Source: Lucinisca nassula | Taxonomy: Eukaryota > Mollusca > Bivalvia > Lucinida > Lucinidae | DNA: 64,000 bases | NCBI GenBank assembly: GCA_963580285.1 | Contig: OY757024.1 | Span: forward strand, 120,466,045-120,530,044 | Direction: 5' to 3' | Part shown: positions 1 to 11,394 of the stretch, in pieces | Position numbering within the stretch: the stretch's first letter is position 1 | Layout: each line of letters opens with the position of its first letter | Notes under the pieces: generated by a model | Told to the model about the DNA's origin: nothing | What the model saw: only the letters and a program-made list of their open reading frames with translations | Database searches by the model: none | Translations under genes and position numbers: made by a program

Positions 1-159
1 GTACAGTATATTTTCACCAGATAAGGAAACCCATGATTTTAGCCTCCGGTTTCCATGGTGTTCCTACCCAGTCAAACTAAAAATGCATAATGCCCGAAAA
101 ATGAAACATTAAATGAAGTAAAACGAAAATTTTCGGTAGTGTTGTGCAAGATGTAATCT

Positions 160-272
160 GTTGTAGATGGGCGTTTCCAACCTTCGGGATGACCGTGAGG
201 AGCGGAACCTCGGCTTCGCCTCGGTTCCGCTCAGCACGATCATCCCGAGGGTTGGAAACACCAGTCTACAAC
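160..272. repeat. Long hairpin foldback
   Basis: Left arm gttgtagatgggcgtttcca and right arm tggaaacaccagtctacaac pair; the inner arms gagcggaacctcg and tcggttccgctc close on gcttcgcc. Bases 1-140 before it resemble the family-C foldback ends (accagataaggaaaccc). 280-560 shows only A/T runs and no feature. Confidence 0.75.
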
Positions 273-569
273 AAAAACCCATGTCGGATTCTAATATTCA
301 GTCTAGTCCTATTAGGGATCATTGATTCCACTACGAAAAATATTTCAAGGTTATTAGCCGAAACTAGCTACATGTAATCTGGCCAACAAAAAATAACAAA
401 AAAAAAAAAAACAAAAAAAAAACAGGAATTGTCAGAAGAAAACATAGCTCGCCTATGGGGTCCTGTGTTATATGAGGGCAAGTTGTCAAAATTAAAATTT
501 CGATTATCATTTTTTGCCACAAAATGAAGTTTTGTTTTGTGAAAGAGCTAAACAAATTGCAGCAGTTAC

Positions 570-830
570 ATCACGTTTACGGGCCCGTGTAATGAACACC
601 CCCTTAAACCCCACTTCATATAGAGAAAATTGGGGTTTACAATGGTAAGAAAATTTACCGTTTTGGAGATAGGATGAACCATGACGCGCGTATGTGTTTT
701 TGTAATGAAAAGAGAACCACTGAACAAGAAATCTTGTTTAAAATGTTATTTTTTTTTAAGTAAATTTCCAATTTTGCAGTTTTTGGCCCCCATGAAACGT
801 TTTCTTACATAAAAGAGCTAAACAGACTGT
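570..830. mobile_element. Degraded family-B MITE
   Basis: Contains atgaacacccccttaaaccc and aattggggtttac as in family B. The palindromic core is not recognisable. 830-1057 shows nothing I recognise beyond A-rich sequence. Confidence 0.45.
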
Positions 831-1156
831 GGCATTTAAAAGATAACCAAAACGTACCTCTAAGAACAAATGAAGAAACATCCTGTTTTTAAGCCAATGC
901 ATTTAAAAATGAAATTAATACTTTACATTTATTGACCACTGAAAAAAAAATGCAATTCAGAATAAATATTTACGCGTTTCATAAAACAAAACAAAACAAA
1001 AACAAAAAACCCTCTGTTGTGATTTGGACTCACGATCTTCAGGTTCAGAGTCCAAAACAGAAGTGAGGGTAATGATCAGGAATCAGTACAATTAATCCAC
1101 ACCTTCCATCAAAGACACCAAAGGGAAAGAAACACGAACATGAAACTAGATCGCGC

Positions 1157-1425
1157 AGTCGATGGCGCGCCATCGTAAATCCCCACGTTTTGACCTCTTC
1201 CAGGGACCCCTGGGGGCTGGTCCAAAAATTAATGTGCTCTTGCAGAAGCCATTCATGTAAATAACTCACACACCAAATTTGGTTGAATTCCAATGAACGG
1301 TATAGGAGGAGATAGCCGGACAGACGGACGGACGGACGGACGGACGAACGGACGGACGGACGGAGGCGATAACAATATCCCCACTTTTCTTCAAAAAACG
1401 TGGGGATAATAACTAGACACAAGGA
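1157..1425. mobile_element. Foldback insertion with ccccacg/cgtgggg ends and GGAC tract
   Basis: It has tccccacgttttgacc near the left end and aaaaaacgtggggataat near the right. The short sequence aactaga flanks both sides (about 1151 and 1411), a candidate target duplication. A (GGAC)n tract lies at 1318-1363. Confidence 0.55.
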
Positions 1426-1540
1426 GCTAGACCCTAATCGAAACGTCTATAGCGGAAAGCCAAAAGGACAGTTACTTTCCCATTTAATGGCCAATTGACT
1501 ATCCAAAAAACAAAAAGATGTAAGCGATACACATATTCAA

Positions 1541-1823
1541 CATCACGAAAACACGCCTATATGGTCTTCACCCCCTTAAACACAACGTTTATATAGTACC
1601 ACTGGGGTTTTCAGGGTTAAACCTTATTTTTCTTATTTCTGCTCTAAAATAGAGATTGTGGGTACTCGTTAGAACCGTCTCGTTAAGGCGGTTCTAACGT
1701 GTACCCACACTCTAGATTTTGAGCAGATATAAAAAAAAAATATAACATTTTTTTATTTTAAAGTTTCTCTTTTTTTCGACGGTAAAGTTAACAATGTCTT
1801 TGTATAGGCGTGTTTTCGTAATG
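1541..1823. mobile_element. Family-A MITE with palindromic core
   Basis: Termini are catcacgaaaacacgcctat and its inverted partner ataggcgtgttttcgtaatg. Inside are a tract like a degraded accccacttttatatag and a central palindrome at about 1651-1717. It sits in a Penelope-like 3' module. Confidence 0.85.
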
Positions 1824-2039
1824 AAAGATGAACAATAAAAAAAATAAACCGCGAATAAAGAACCACCTGGGAACGGTAAGTGACAAGTATTTCACTGGGG
1901 GCTTAAATCGGCCGCAATCCTCGCCCTTTTAGACAAATAATTTGTTCAGTCCGCATGAAGGCTTCCTAACTCATAACTCAATCCACTTGCAGGTAAATGG
2001 TTATAACGGGAGGTAATACACTTATAAAAAGAGTCCAAT

Positions 2040-2112
2040 TTGAGCCCCCCCCCCCACCCCCCCCCCACCCCCCCAAAAAAAAACAAAAAAAAAAAAAAAA
2101 AAAAAAAAAATA
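2040..2112 (+). repeat. Poly-C then poly-A tract
   Basis: About 35 bases of C (a few A) followed by about 35 bases of A (two C). It is a likely retroposon tail or slippage-prone tract. Confidence 0.8.
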
Positions 2113-2179
2113 CACAGTCATTAAAGGTGATGAATGCCACCGTCATATGCCCGCTGCATGAGATATTTACTTAATGGGA

Positions 2180-2420
2180 CGCTGATTCGGCGTCGCGACA
2201 ACGATTCAAACCAATTCCATTACGTCTACACGTCCGAAAAATGAACAACCCTCCCAACCCCACCTTGAGAGAAAATTGGGTATACGTTAGATTTGTTATC
2301 TCCGCCCCAAGACTCCAGCCGTGGGTACTCGTTAGAACCAACTCAATGAAGCGGCCCCAACGAGCACCAGAGCCCATACTCCGAGCAAATGAAGTAAAAC
2401 AGTGCATATTTTATCTGAAA
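2180..2420. mobile_element. Degraded family-B MITE with palindromic core remnant
   Basis: Has gtgggtactcgttagaacca with a decayed partner arm (about 2321-2380) and aatgaacaaccctcccaacc. Confidence 0.55.
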
Positions 2421-2639
2421 ACCAACCTTTTGGTGTGCATGAGAGAATGCACTATGATGTACGGACGTGCTGTTGCAATGCAATGATGCTTCAATGCCGC
2501 GTGGCTTCTATGATATGATTGATTAACTAGAATTGTGAAAAAAGAAAGCTGAGGACGATAGAAATAGTGCAAATCACGAGGATAATTTGCTAAGATTTGT
2601 GGTTTGAGATTCATAGTAGAACCAGTGCTTCAGCTGAAG

Positions 2640-3710
2640 TGCACGACCCGCCGGATGCTTTGAGCTTTATGAGTGTTACCATATATGGGTATGGTGGCCA
2701 TTTTGGTCATGTGACCTCGACCTAAAACGGTTCCCCCAATAAATGCGTCTTATCGTAAGGAGCAAAAATATATCTTATACTTTAGTACTGTATTCTGAAT
2801 CGTTTGCAGGATAAAATGCATTCTCACTTTTCCAATACAAAAGCATATGTGTCAAAGTTTGACCTAGGCACAAAGAAGGTCAAGGTCAACCCAGAATCAC
2901 CATTTTAGCAATTTATGATGGGCCTACGTCCCAAATGCTATTTATCAAGTTTCGTGGAAATCTGCCCAGTGGTTCTGGAGAAGACTATTTTTGAAGGGTT
3001 TTTTGCCATATATGGCTTGGCGGCCATTTTGGTCATGTGACCTGGACCCCATGAGCAAATTTTGGCTTCCCCCATCCCACAGAGGCTCCATATGAAATTT
3101 GACTTCAATCGGCCCAACGGTTTCCGAGGAGAGGCAGTTCGAAAATTTTCACATTTTTCGCCTCGGCGAGGCTATACTAAATGGAATGTAATATTTCGCA
3201 AGTTCATTGGTTAGATCTCATTGATATCTATCAGTATGCCAAAAATTGTTTAAATATTCCAAGCGGTTAAGTCACTATCACCAATTTTCACAAACGGGTT
3301 ACGGACGGACAGACAGACAGATCATATATGGCTTGGCGGCCATTTTGGTCATGTGACCTGGACCCCATGAGCACATTTTGGTTTCCCCCATCCCATAGAG
3401 GCTCCATATGAAATTTGACTTCAATCGGCCCAACGGTTTCCGAGGAGAAGCAGTTTGAAAATGTTCACTTTTTTCGCCTCGGCGAGGCTATACCAAATGG
3501 AATGTAATATTTCGCAAGTTCATTGGTTAGATCTCATTGATTGATATCTATCAGTATGCCAAAAATTGTTTAAATATTCCAAGCGGTTAAGTCACTATCA
3601 CCAATTTTCACGAACGGGTTACGGACGGACAGACAGACTGACAGAATTACAGACTGACAGAATGACACGGTGATTTTAGGGCACTCTTAGAAATCAACCG
3701 ACTTCAGTCG
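2640..3710 (+). repeat. Satellite-like repeat with ~315-bp tandem duplication
   Basis: 3010-3325 and 3326-3640 are near-identical units (catatatggcttggcggcca start; aaacgggttacggacggaca end). The left part 2690-3010 is a related, diverged unit. Phrases ttcgcctcggcgaggctata and GGACAGACAGAC tracts recur. Confidence 0.85.
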
Positions 3711-4175
3711 GTTGCTTTTTTCTGCGGGTCGTGCAATAGTGCTACTTCCTTTATGACCGAACTACTGGAATCTAAAAGATAAAATAATTGGTTTTGTCCA
3801 TCTAATGAATAAAAATTGGAGCAGTGTTTTCTCACTGAAGCAAGAAGCTCACTCCTTATAGCTGAATAAGTATCACACCGCAATAAAACGTTTTTCTCGA
3901 CTTCTATTTCGAAATAATTTTGCCTTACAATACCCGAATACCCTATCATTTCTTGGTACGTTAGACAACCTTCCCATTTCTATAGTTAATCTATGGTTTA
4001 TCCTCATTTTTGTCAGTGTAAACCTGTTTGGCCTATTTTTTACCTCTGAAATATAGTTCTCCATTCCAAACTTTTGTTTTACTGAATTATGGTTTTCAGA
4101 TAAAACTACAGCTTCTCTGAGTAATCTGTTACTTGATGTTTGTAATTGAAACCAATATTTTACAGCATGAAGCAT
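3704..4175 (-). pseudogene. LINE C-terminal domain remnant
   Basis: Two overlapping minus-strand frames (4175-3873 and 3949-3704) carry a region of the type LHAVKYWFQLQ ... RLTIEMGRLSNVPRNDRVFG followed by RCDTYSAIRSELL. This resembles the C-terminal, zinc-knuckle-like end of non-LTR retrotransposon proteins (EtGR..iPR..R.C, then DE.HFl..C..y..lR). A frameshift lies near 3900. No RT core is present. The match is from memory of the family pattern. Confidence 0.5.
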
Positions 4176-4213
4176 GCGTGAAATACCAATAGGGAAAATG
4201 TCCCGATTCCCCT

Positions 4214-5075
4214 TTGACTGCTAAATTTACCACCCTTTTGTTAACATCCAGAATGAATTTACAAAATTGTGTGTACATTTTCAATATCTTAGAAGTTTAG
4301 CAATGCAGTAGACAAGCATGCATCCTCTTTTACTTATGTCGTTCAAGGGGACATAATTCTGCAATAAGGGCTTGATCAGAATCCTGTTTCCTTTATGCGA
4401 ATGTTCAATGCGTGTCTGAACTTTGTTGCAAGTTTCAACAAACATGGCCCACATGTTTAAGTTGTTCAAGTGGACGTAATTCTGCAATCAGGGCTGGATC
4501 AGAATCCTGTTTCCTTTATGCATATATTCACTGCATGTCTGAACTGTGTTGAAAGTTTCAATGTCCTACATCAAGTACTGTAGGTGGAGTTGCGGAGACA
4601 AGAACAGTTCTATTTAACCTCCTATGCTACACATATGGCCGAAATATTTAAGTCGTTCAACAGGACATAATTCTGCCATAAGGGTCTGGATCAGAATCCT
4701 GTTTCCTTTATGCATATGTTCACTGCATGTCTGAACTGTGTTGCAAGTTTCAATGCCCTGCATCAAGTACTGTAGGAGGAGTTGAGGAGACAAAAATAGT
4801 ACTACAAAGTTCGACGTACAGACAGACAGACAGACAGACATACATACAGGCGAGCAAGGGCAAAACTATATGCCCCTCCCCACTTCGTGGCAGGGGCATA
4901 AAACTTATAAAATTTGTTCGTTACAATTGAGGTTTACCGTCCCCGTCAAAACAGTTTAGGTCATTTTGGCTACGTTGCGTCCAATTCGGACTTTTCTGAC
5001 ATAGAGATGAAATGACATCTGAAGCCAAACCGACCAGACAAACCCATTGGGTTTATATGCAGGGACGGTTCGGTC
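4214..5075 (+). repeat. 865-bp tandem duplication, copy 1
   Basis: Identical over its length, as far as I can read, to 5079-5940. The repeated part holds three diverged ~150-210-bp units (aatcctgtttcctttatgc), a CAGACAGA tract at 4818-4842 and a truncated SINE-like family-1 piece from about 4930. Confidence 0.95.
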
Positions 5076-5078
5076 TGC

Positions 5079-5940
5079 TTGACTGCTAAATTTACCACCC
5101 TTTTGTTAACATCCAGAATGAATTTACAAAATTGTGTGTACATTTTCAATATCTTAGAAGTTTAGCAATGCAGTAGACAAGCATGCATCCTCTTTTACTT
5201 ATGTCGTTCAAGGGGACATAATTCTGCAATAAGGGCTTGATCAGAATCCTGTTTCCTTTATGCGAATGTTCAATGCGTGTCTGAACTTTGTTGCAAGTTT
5301 CAACAAACATGGCCCACATGTTTAAGTTGTTCAAGTGGACGTAATTCTGCAATCAGGGCTGGATCAGAATCCTGTTTCCTTTATGCATATATTCACTGCA
5401 TGTCTGAACTGTGTTGAAAGTTTCAATGTCCTACATCAAGTACTGTAGGTGGAGTTGCGGAGACAAGAACAGTTCTATTTAACCTCCTATGCTACACATA
5501 TGGCCGAAATATTTAAGTCGTTCAACAGGACATAATTCTGCCATAAGGGTCTGGATCAGAATCCTGTTTCCTTTATGCATATGTTCACTGCATGTCTGAA
5601 CTGTGTTGCAAGTTTCAATGCCCTGCATCAAGTACTGTAGGAGGAGTTGAGGAGACAAAAATAGTACTACAAAGTTCGACGTACAGACAGACAGACAGAC
5701 AGACATACATACAGGCGAGCAAGGGCAAAACTATATGCCCCTCCCCACTTCGTGGCAGGGGCATAAAACTTATAAAATTTGTTCGTTACAATTGAGGTTT
5801 ACCGTCCCCGTCAAAACAGTTTAGGTCATTTTGGCTACGTTGCGTCCAATTCGGACTTTTCTGACATAGAGATGAAATGACATCTGAAGCCAAACCGACC
5901 AGACAAACCCATTGGGTTTATATGCAGGGACGGTTCGGTC
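5079..5940 (+). repeat. 865-bp tandem duplication, copy 2
   Basis: Matches copy 1 base for base where checked, with three unmatched bases (tgc) between copies. At 5941 the SINE-like sequence continues to its end in this copy only, so copy 2 keeps the original right side. Confidence 0.95.
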
Positions 5941-6080
5941 CGACTCGCACCACTTTGCCTTGGCAAGCTTATACATCCTAAACTGTTTAGCATTACTCAT
6001 GTACGGTCGGTTGCAGCTCTGCGCGAAAGCATCATGCAGACAAATCTATTTCTCCAAGCCCCGATGGGCGGGGCCATAAA
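5795..6080 (-). mobile_element. SINE-like family 1 copy
   Basis: Contains gaggtttaccgtccccgtca, acatagagatgaaatgacat, ggttcggtccgactcgcacc and ccaagccccgatgggcgggg. The same ~290-bp sequence recurs in both orientations across the window. Confidence 0.75.
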
Positions 6081-6189
6081 AACTTGTGAAATAGAGCACG
6101 AAAGAATATGTAAAATATTGTATTTTTCCAGATGGTAAGCTGATCTGAAAATAAATTTGTAAAATATTACAAATAAGAGCTTGCATGTA

Positions 6190-6435
6190 ATCTTAAACCT
6201 AAATACGGACGCCGACGCTGACGACGGTCGCCGTGGGTTTGACAAAAGCTTCCCCCCCCCCTCACTTTCGTAAGACGATCTAAAACAAAACTCGTCAAGA
6301 AAACACTCCTATATAAATCTGACACCCTTGGACCCCCTTGGACAGCGACTCCACCGAAGGGGAGGGGGACATATGTTTTTGGTGCGGATCCCGTTTGCGT
6401 CGGCGTCGGCGTCAGCGTCAGCGTCGGCGTAGCCT
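6190..6435 (+). repeat. Diverged GCGTCG-rich simple repeats
   Basis: gacgccgacgctgacgacgg at about 6209 and the hexamer tract gcgtcggcgtcggcgtcagc at about 6396-6430 are near-inverted. A C run is at 6251-6261. Confidence 0.6.
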
Positions 6436-6439
6436 GTTT

Positions 6440-8290
6440 GAAGCATTATATCTCCTGAACCTATGGATGGATGGTTTTTGACCAAACTTGCACAGACACA
6501 TTACTAGATAAGGGAAAACAGCCATTAGGTCATGATGACCTTGACCTCATTTTCAAGGTCACAGCCACCCAAAAACAGTCATTTTTGCGCCAACAAGGGC
6601 TTGTCTGCACTCTATCTCATTAACGAATTGATTAATTTTAAGCAAACTTGGTACAATATATCATTACAACAAACCACAGATTTGATTAGATTTTGGTGAC
6701 CATGACCTCATTTCCAAGGTCACAGCGACCCCATAAACTGTCATTTTTGGGCCAAAAATGGCTTGTCTGCACTCTAACTCATTAACGAATTGATTAATTT
6801 TAATCAAACTTGGTACAATAGATCATTACAACAAACCGCAGATTTGTTTAGATTTTGGTGTCCTTGATCGCATTTCCAAGGTCACAGCAACTAAAACCTG
6901 TCATTTTTGGGCCAAAAATGGCTCGTCTGTACCCTGTCTCATTAACGAATTGATTAATTTTAATCACACTTGGTACAAAATATCATTACAACAAACCGAA
7001 GATTTGATTAGATTTTTGTGACCTTGACCTCATTTCCAAGGTCACAGCGACCCAAAAACTGTTATTTTTGGGCCAAAAATGGCTTGTCTGCACTCTATCT
7101 CATTAACCAATTGATTAATTTTAGCCACACTTGGTACAATATATCAGTACAACATACCGCAAATTTGAGTTGTTTTGGTGACCTTGACCTTATCTTCAAG
7201 GTCACAACGACCCAAAAACTGTCCCTTTTGGGCCAAAAATGGCTTGTCTGCACTCTGTCTCATTAACAAATTGATTAATTTTCGTCAAACTTGGTACAAA
7301 ATATCTTTACAACATACCAAAGATTTGGTTAGAAATGGGTCACCTTGACCACATTTTCAAAGTCACGGCGACCCAAAAACATCCATTTATGGGCCAAAAA
7401 TGGCTTGTCTGCACTCTATCTCATTAACGAATGAATTAATTTTAGTCAAACTTGGTACAATTAATCATTACAACATACCACAGATTTGATTATATTTTGG
7501 TGACATTGGCCTCATTTTCAAGGTCACAGCGACCCAAAATGGCTTGTCTGCACTCTATCTCATTAACAAATTGACCAAATTTCGTCAATCTTGGTACAAA
7601 CTATCCTTACAACAAACTGCAGAATTGATTACATTTTGGTCACCTTGACCTCATTTTCAAGGTCACAGCAACCCCAAAACAGTCAATTTTGGACCAAAAA
7701 TGGTTTGTCTGCACACTACCTCATTAACGAATCGATTGATTTTCGTCAAACTTGGTACATTATATCATTACAACGAACCACTGATTTGATTAGAATTTGG
7801 TGACCTTGACCTTTTTTACAAAGTCACAGCGCCCCAAAGACAGTCAATTTTGGGCGAAAAATGGCTTGTCTGCACTCTACCTCATTAACGAATGGATTAA
7901 TTATAGTCAAACTTGGTACAATATATCAATACAACCAACCACAGACTTGATTAGATTTTGGTGACCTTTACCTTTTTGCAAAGTCACATGCCACCCAAAA
8001 CAGTCATTTTTGGGCCAAAAATGGCTTGTTTGCACTCTAAGCCCAAGGTCTCCCGAAACCTGTTCTTTTGGGGCCAAAAAATGACTTATCTGTAAACTAT
8101 ATCATTTAAGAATTTATGAATGTTGGTCAAAATCGGTACATTATCTAATTACAGCCTACCAAATTTGTCTGGTGATCTGAGCCTCTTAATGACTGTTTGT
8201 TTTTAAGGTCACAGGCGCCCGAGAAAAGTGCCAGTTTTTGGCCAAAAATGGCTTGTTTGCAGCTTACATTTTGATGAATTTTACCCAGTT
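6440..8290 (+). repeat. ~160-bp satellite, about 11 units
   Basis: Start phrases such as ctcattaacgaattgattaa recur at about 6781, 6941, 7102 and 7262 (160-161 bp). Most units carry gaccttgacctcattttcaa followed by ggtcacagcgaccc and gggccaaaaatggcttgtct. The last units (after 8040) are degraded. Confidence 0.9.
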
Positions 8291-8329
8291 ATTAAAGTAA
8301 AATGGGTGTTTTAAGATATATTTATGGTG

Positions 8330-8551
8330 GGGACATTGTTTTCCTCTGAACACATTTCTAGTTTTTCTTATTTCTGCTCTAAAATATAGATTATTGGGTA
8401 CTCGTTCGAAACGCCTCAACCGTTTCTAACGTGTACCCACAATCTATATTTTGAGCAGAAATAAGAAAAAAAAAATCACAATTTTTCATCCTAAAATTTT
8501 CGTTTTGTCTGTGATAAAATTAAAGTGTATTTGTATAGGTGTTTTTGTAAT
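8330..8551. mobile_element. Degraded family-A MITE
   Basis: The right terminus ttgtataggtgtttttgtaatg and a decayed core palindrome at about 8389-8452 remain; the left terminus is lost. 8551-8840 holds no feature I recognise. Confidence 0.65.
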
Positions 8552-8844
8552 GAGAACATCTCACGTTTTCCCCTGCTTTTTTAAATAACATTTACTCAAG
8601 TTCACCACAGCTAGTGTTACAGTTTGTGTGGTGGTCTTTTAAAGTCTCCCTGTCCCTCGTCTGATTCTGATCGTAGTATGGGCTATATTTTCTAGTTTTT
8701 GGGATTCCACTGCCGATAAAAATTGAAAATATCTGAGGGTCGCCGATAAGGCCTAAATGGCCGAAACTAGCTAGTTTGGTCCAGAGAAAAACTTATACAC
8801 CTTACTGGCTCAGCTCTGTAATTTAGTCATTGTTGTTTGTTGTA

Positions 8845-9373
8845 CGTATTTGAGGGTTAACGTCCACCTCAACACTATATAGGTTATTTTGGAGATGTTG
8901 CTCCTTATCTTGTGTGACTTTTACCCGACATTGAGGCATCTCAAGCCCTGTCACTCGATGAAACCAATAGTGTTTATATGCTTGGATGGTCCGACTCGCA
9001 CCATTTTGCCTGGGCAGGCTTAGACCTTCTAAATGGTTTACCAGTAGTTATGTGCGGTTGGCTTCAGCTCTGCGTGGAAGCACCATCACGAAAACACGCC
9101 TATATAATTTTGACCCCCTTGAACCCCACTTGTATATAGTTAAACTGAGGTTTACAGGGGTAAAGCTTAAAATATAGATTGTGGGTACTCGTTAGAACCT
9201 ACTCAATGAGGCGGTTCTAAGGAGTACCAACAATCTATATTTTTGAGCAGAAATAAGAAAAATAGCACAAGTTTTCAACTTAAAATTTTCTCTTTTTCGG
9301 CGGTAAAATTTACAATGTATTTACATGTTCCGTAATGCCATGCAGCCCAATCTATTTCTCTATGTCCCGATGG
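8845..9373 (-). mobile_element. SINE-like family 1 copy interrupted by a family-A MITE
   Basis: 8845-9082 and 9339-9373 form one SINE-like copy (gagggttaacgtccacctca; then catgcagcccaatctatttc). The MITE at 9083-9338 splits it at ggaagca|tgcagcc. Confidence 0.8.
9083..9338. mobile_element. Family-A MITE inside a SINE-like copy
   Basis: Starts catcacgaaaacacgcctat. Core palindrome at about 9178-9235. The right terminus is decayed (tgttccgtaatg). Confidence 0.8.
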
Positions 9374-9489
9374 GCGGGAGCCTGTTTTGTAGTGGACTAC
9401 CTTTTCAAAGAACCTTTGCAGAATCATCTAAAGCTAAGTTGTGATGATCATAATTACCTTTTCTTGTTCCTCTCTTTTACCCGTTCGCT

Positions 9490-9625
9490 GTAGCCTGATT
9501 TGTGGGTCGATTGTTTAACAATTGACCCAACCGACCCAAAGTGACTAATTACAGAAGTTTTCAATCTGCTTTTGTCCACCTGATTATTGCGGCTGACCAA
9601 TGTTAAAATAATCCAGGTTACGGTT
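9490..9625. repeat. Dispersed repeat, paired with 24163-24260
   Basis: Both have a caattgaccca/caatcgaccc phrase, attacagaag and a tttgtccacctga/cttgtccacgtga phrase in order. Identity unknown. Confidence 0.55.
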
Positions 9626-9627
9626 TA

Positions 9628-9912
9628 TAACGAAAACACGCTTATACAAATACATTGTAAACTTTACCGCAGAAAAAAAATGAAAATTTTATCATAAAAA
9701 ATGCAATATGCTTTATTTCTGCTCAAAATATAGAGTGTGGGTAGTCGTTAGAACCCCCCCCCCCCCCTTCCTTTAAGGCGGTCCTAACGAGTACCAACAA
9801 TCTATATTTTAGAGCGAATAACAAAAATAAGGTCTTCACCTGTAAACCCAAGTTTTACTTTATAAAAGTGAAGGTTCAAGGGGGTCAACTTATATAGGCT
9901 TGTTTTCGTGAC
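9628..9912. mobile_element. Family-A MITE
   Basis: Left taacgaaaacacgcttatac and right tataggcttgttttcgtgac. The core palindrome (9727-9815) is interrupted by a run of 13 or more C. Confidence 0.8.
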
Positions 9913-10063
9913 TTATTTATAGCAGCGCGATTCTGTCTGCTGTGTGTAAAGGGCTGATCAACTGTAAAACATGGAATGAGCTCATGTATTTGGATATTCA
10001 CCTCATTTGCATTATCTGCTGGTTCCTAGTCTGAAGATTATCAGTGTTGGGAAAACAGGTAAC

Positions 10064-10100
10064 CAGACCCCCCTGACCTTTAAAGGTCAGGGGGTCTTGT
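10064..10100. repeat. Perfect AGGTCA-type palindrome
   Basis: gacccccctgacctttaaag continues ggtcagggggtc. The 16-bp core tgacctttaaaggtca is perfectly palindromic. Confidence 0.8.
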
Positions 10101-10232
10101 TGCCTGTTGTTTTGTTTTTTTTTTTTCGATATTGATAATGTGTAAGCTGGAAGCCAGCAAATAATGAAAAAAATGGTGAATCGGCAAACAGTAGACGCAA
10201 AAGAACGCGCAGCTCATCATGGTCGCCCCTGT

Positions 10233-10495
10233 TTGCTGGGCTGCATGATGCATCCACGCAGAGCTGAAACCGACCCGCACCACTACTGGTAAACCGCTTA
10301 GAGGATCTAAGCCTGTCCCGGCAATGCGGTGCGAGTCCATGCTTATAAACCCTATTGGTTTCATTGGGTGGCAGGGCTTGAGAAGTCATTTCATCTCAAT
10401 GTCGGGTAAAAGTCGCACAATATTGGAAGCAATGACTCCAAATTGACCTTTACAGTGTTGACGGGGACGTTAAACTTCAAATAAAACAAAAACAG
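10233..10495 (+). mobile_element. SINE-like family 1 copy, plus orientation
   Basis: Starts tgctgggctgcatgatgcat and ends ggggacgttaaacttcaaat plus an A-rich tail. 5' end slightly truncated. Confidence 0.75.
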
Positions 10496-10534
10496 GAATT
10501 TAAAAGTCTTTTTTTCAGGGCTACACTCGGGTAC

Positions 10535-10740
10535 ATTTGAACTACTGCTACGTATGCGGCTGATTATAGAAGTTTTGACAAGTTGGAAATCCGCTTCGTG
10601 ACCGAAAAAGCGAGGTAAAAAAAAAAAAAAAAAAAAAAAAATAGCCTGAATCACTTAAATTGCACTACGGCTACGTATGCGGTCTTTGACAAGTTGGAAA
10701 TTTGCTTGGTGACCGAGGAAGCGAAGTAACGAATAAATCT
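10535..10740 (+). repeat. ~100-bp tandem duplication around a poly-A tract
   Basis: ggctacgtatgcgg and tttgacaagttggaaat occur in both units; a poly-A run lies at 10616-10640. From 10740 to 11178 I see only diffuse TGACCT words and an ACT microsatellite at 11108-11134. Confidence 0.6.
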
Positions 10741-11394
10741 GAATAACTGAAAGTTTCCGTATTCGATCCGGTATATATTGACTTGTACCGAAAAGCCATC
10801 TATATTTGGATCATAATGGGCAATATCTTAATGCTATTAATCAAGTCATTTCGTATTGGCCCAGGTAAAGGTCCAAGGTCTGAGCATTGGCCAGAGGCCG
10901 AATGACAATTTTATTAATTGATACAATTAAAATAGCATGATTATTGCTTTTTTGACCTCACTTGACCTCAGTTAATATTGGTTGACCTGGTGTTAATACG
11001 GATGACCTCCGATCAATACAGGATAGTCGGCAATGCGTGTGTTTAGTATACAGTGTAATCCCAATCGGTACGCTCTCAAGCTAATTCCCCTAACAACTTA
11101 ATACATGTACTACTACTACCACTACTACTACTACCGTTATCCTGCGGGGTTACATTTGGAAGGAACCGGGATTAAAATTTGATGCTACAAGTCGTCACTC
11201 GAGCACAGGCAAGACCCCAAGACGTAACAGGAGATAAGCGTTTGGATTCACTTTTTCCTGATTTCAACCCACGTGTCACACACCTAGAGGACTGGTTGGC
11301 CAAATTTAGCACATTTCATGACTTACACAAAATAAAAGAAGACAAAATTAAATATGTTGAATTAAAGTTTTCGGGGGGGGGGGGGGTGCATTAT

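Larger units (their letters stand above)
1058..1960 (-). mobile_element. Penelope-like 3' module copy carrying two insertions
   Basis: Parts 1058-1156, 1426-1540 and 1824-1960 match the module. A foldback with a GGAC tract (1157-1425) and a family-A MITE (1541-1823) interrupt it. Confidence 0.75.
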
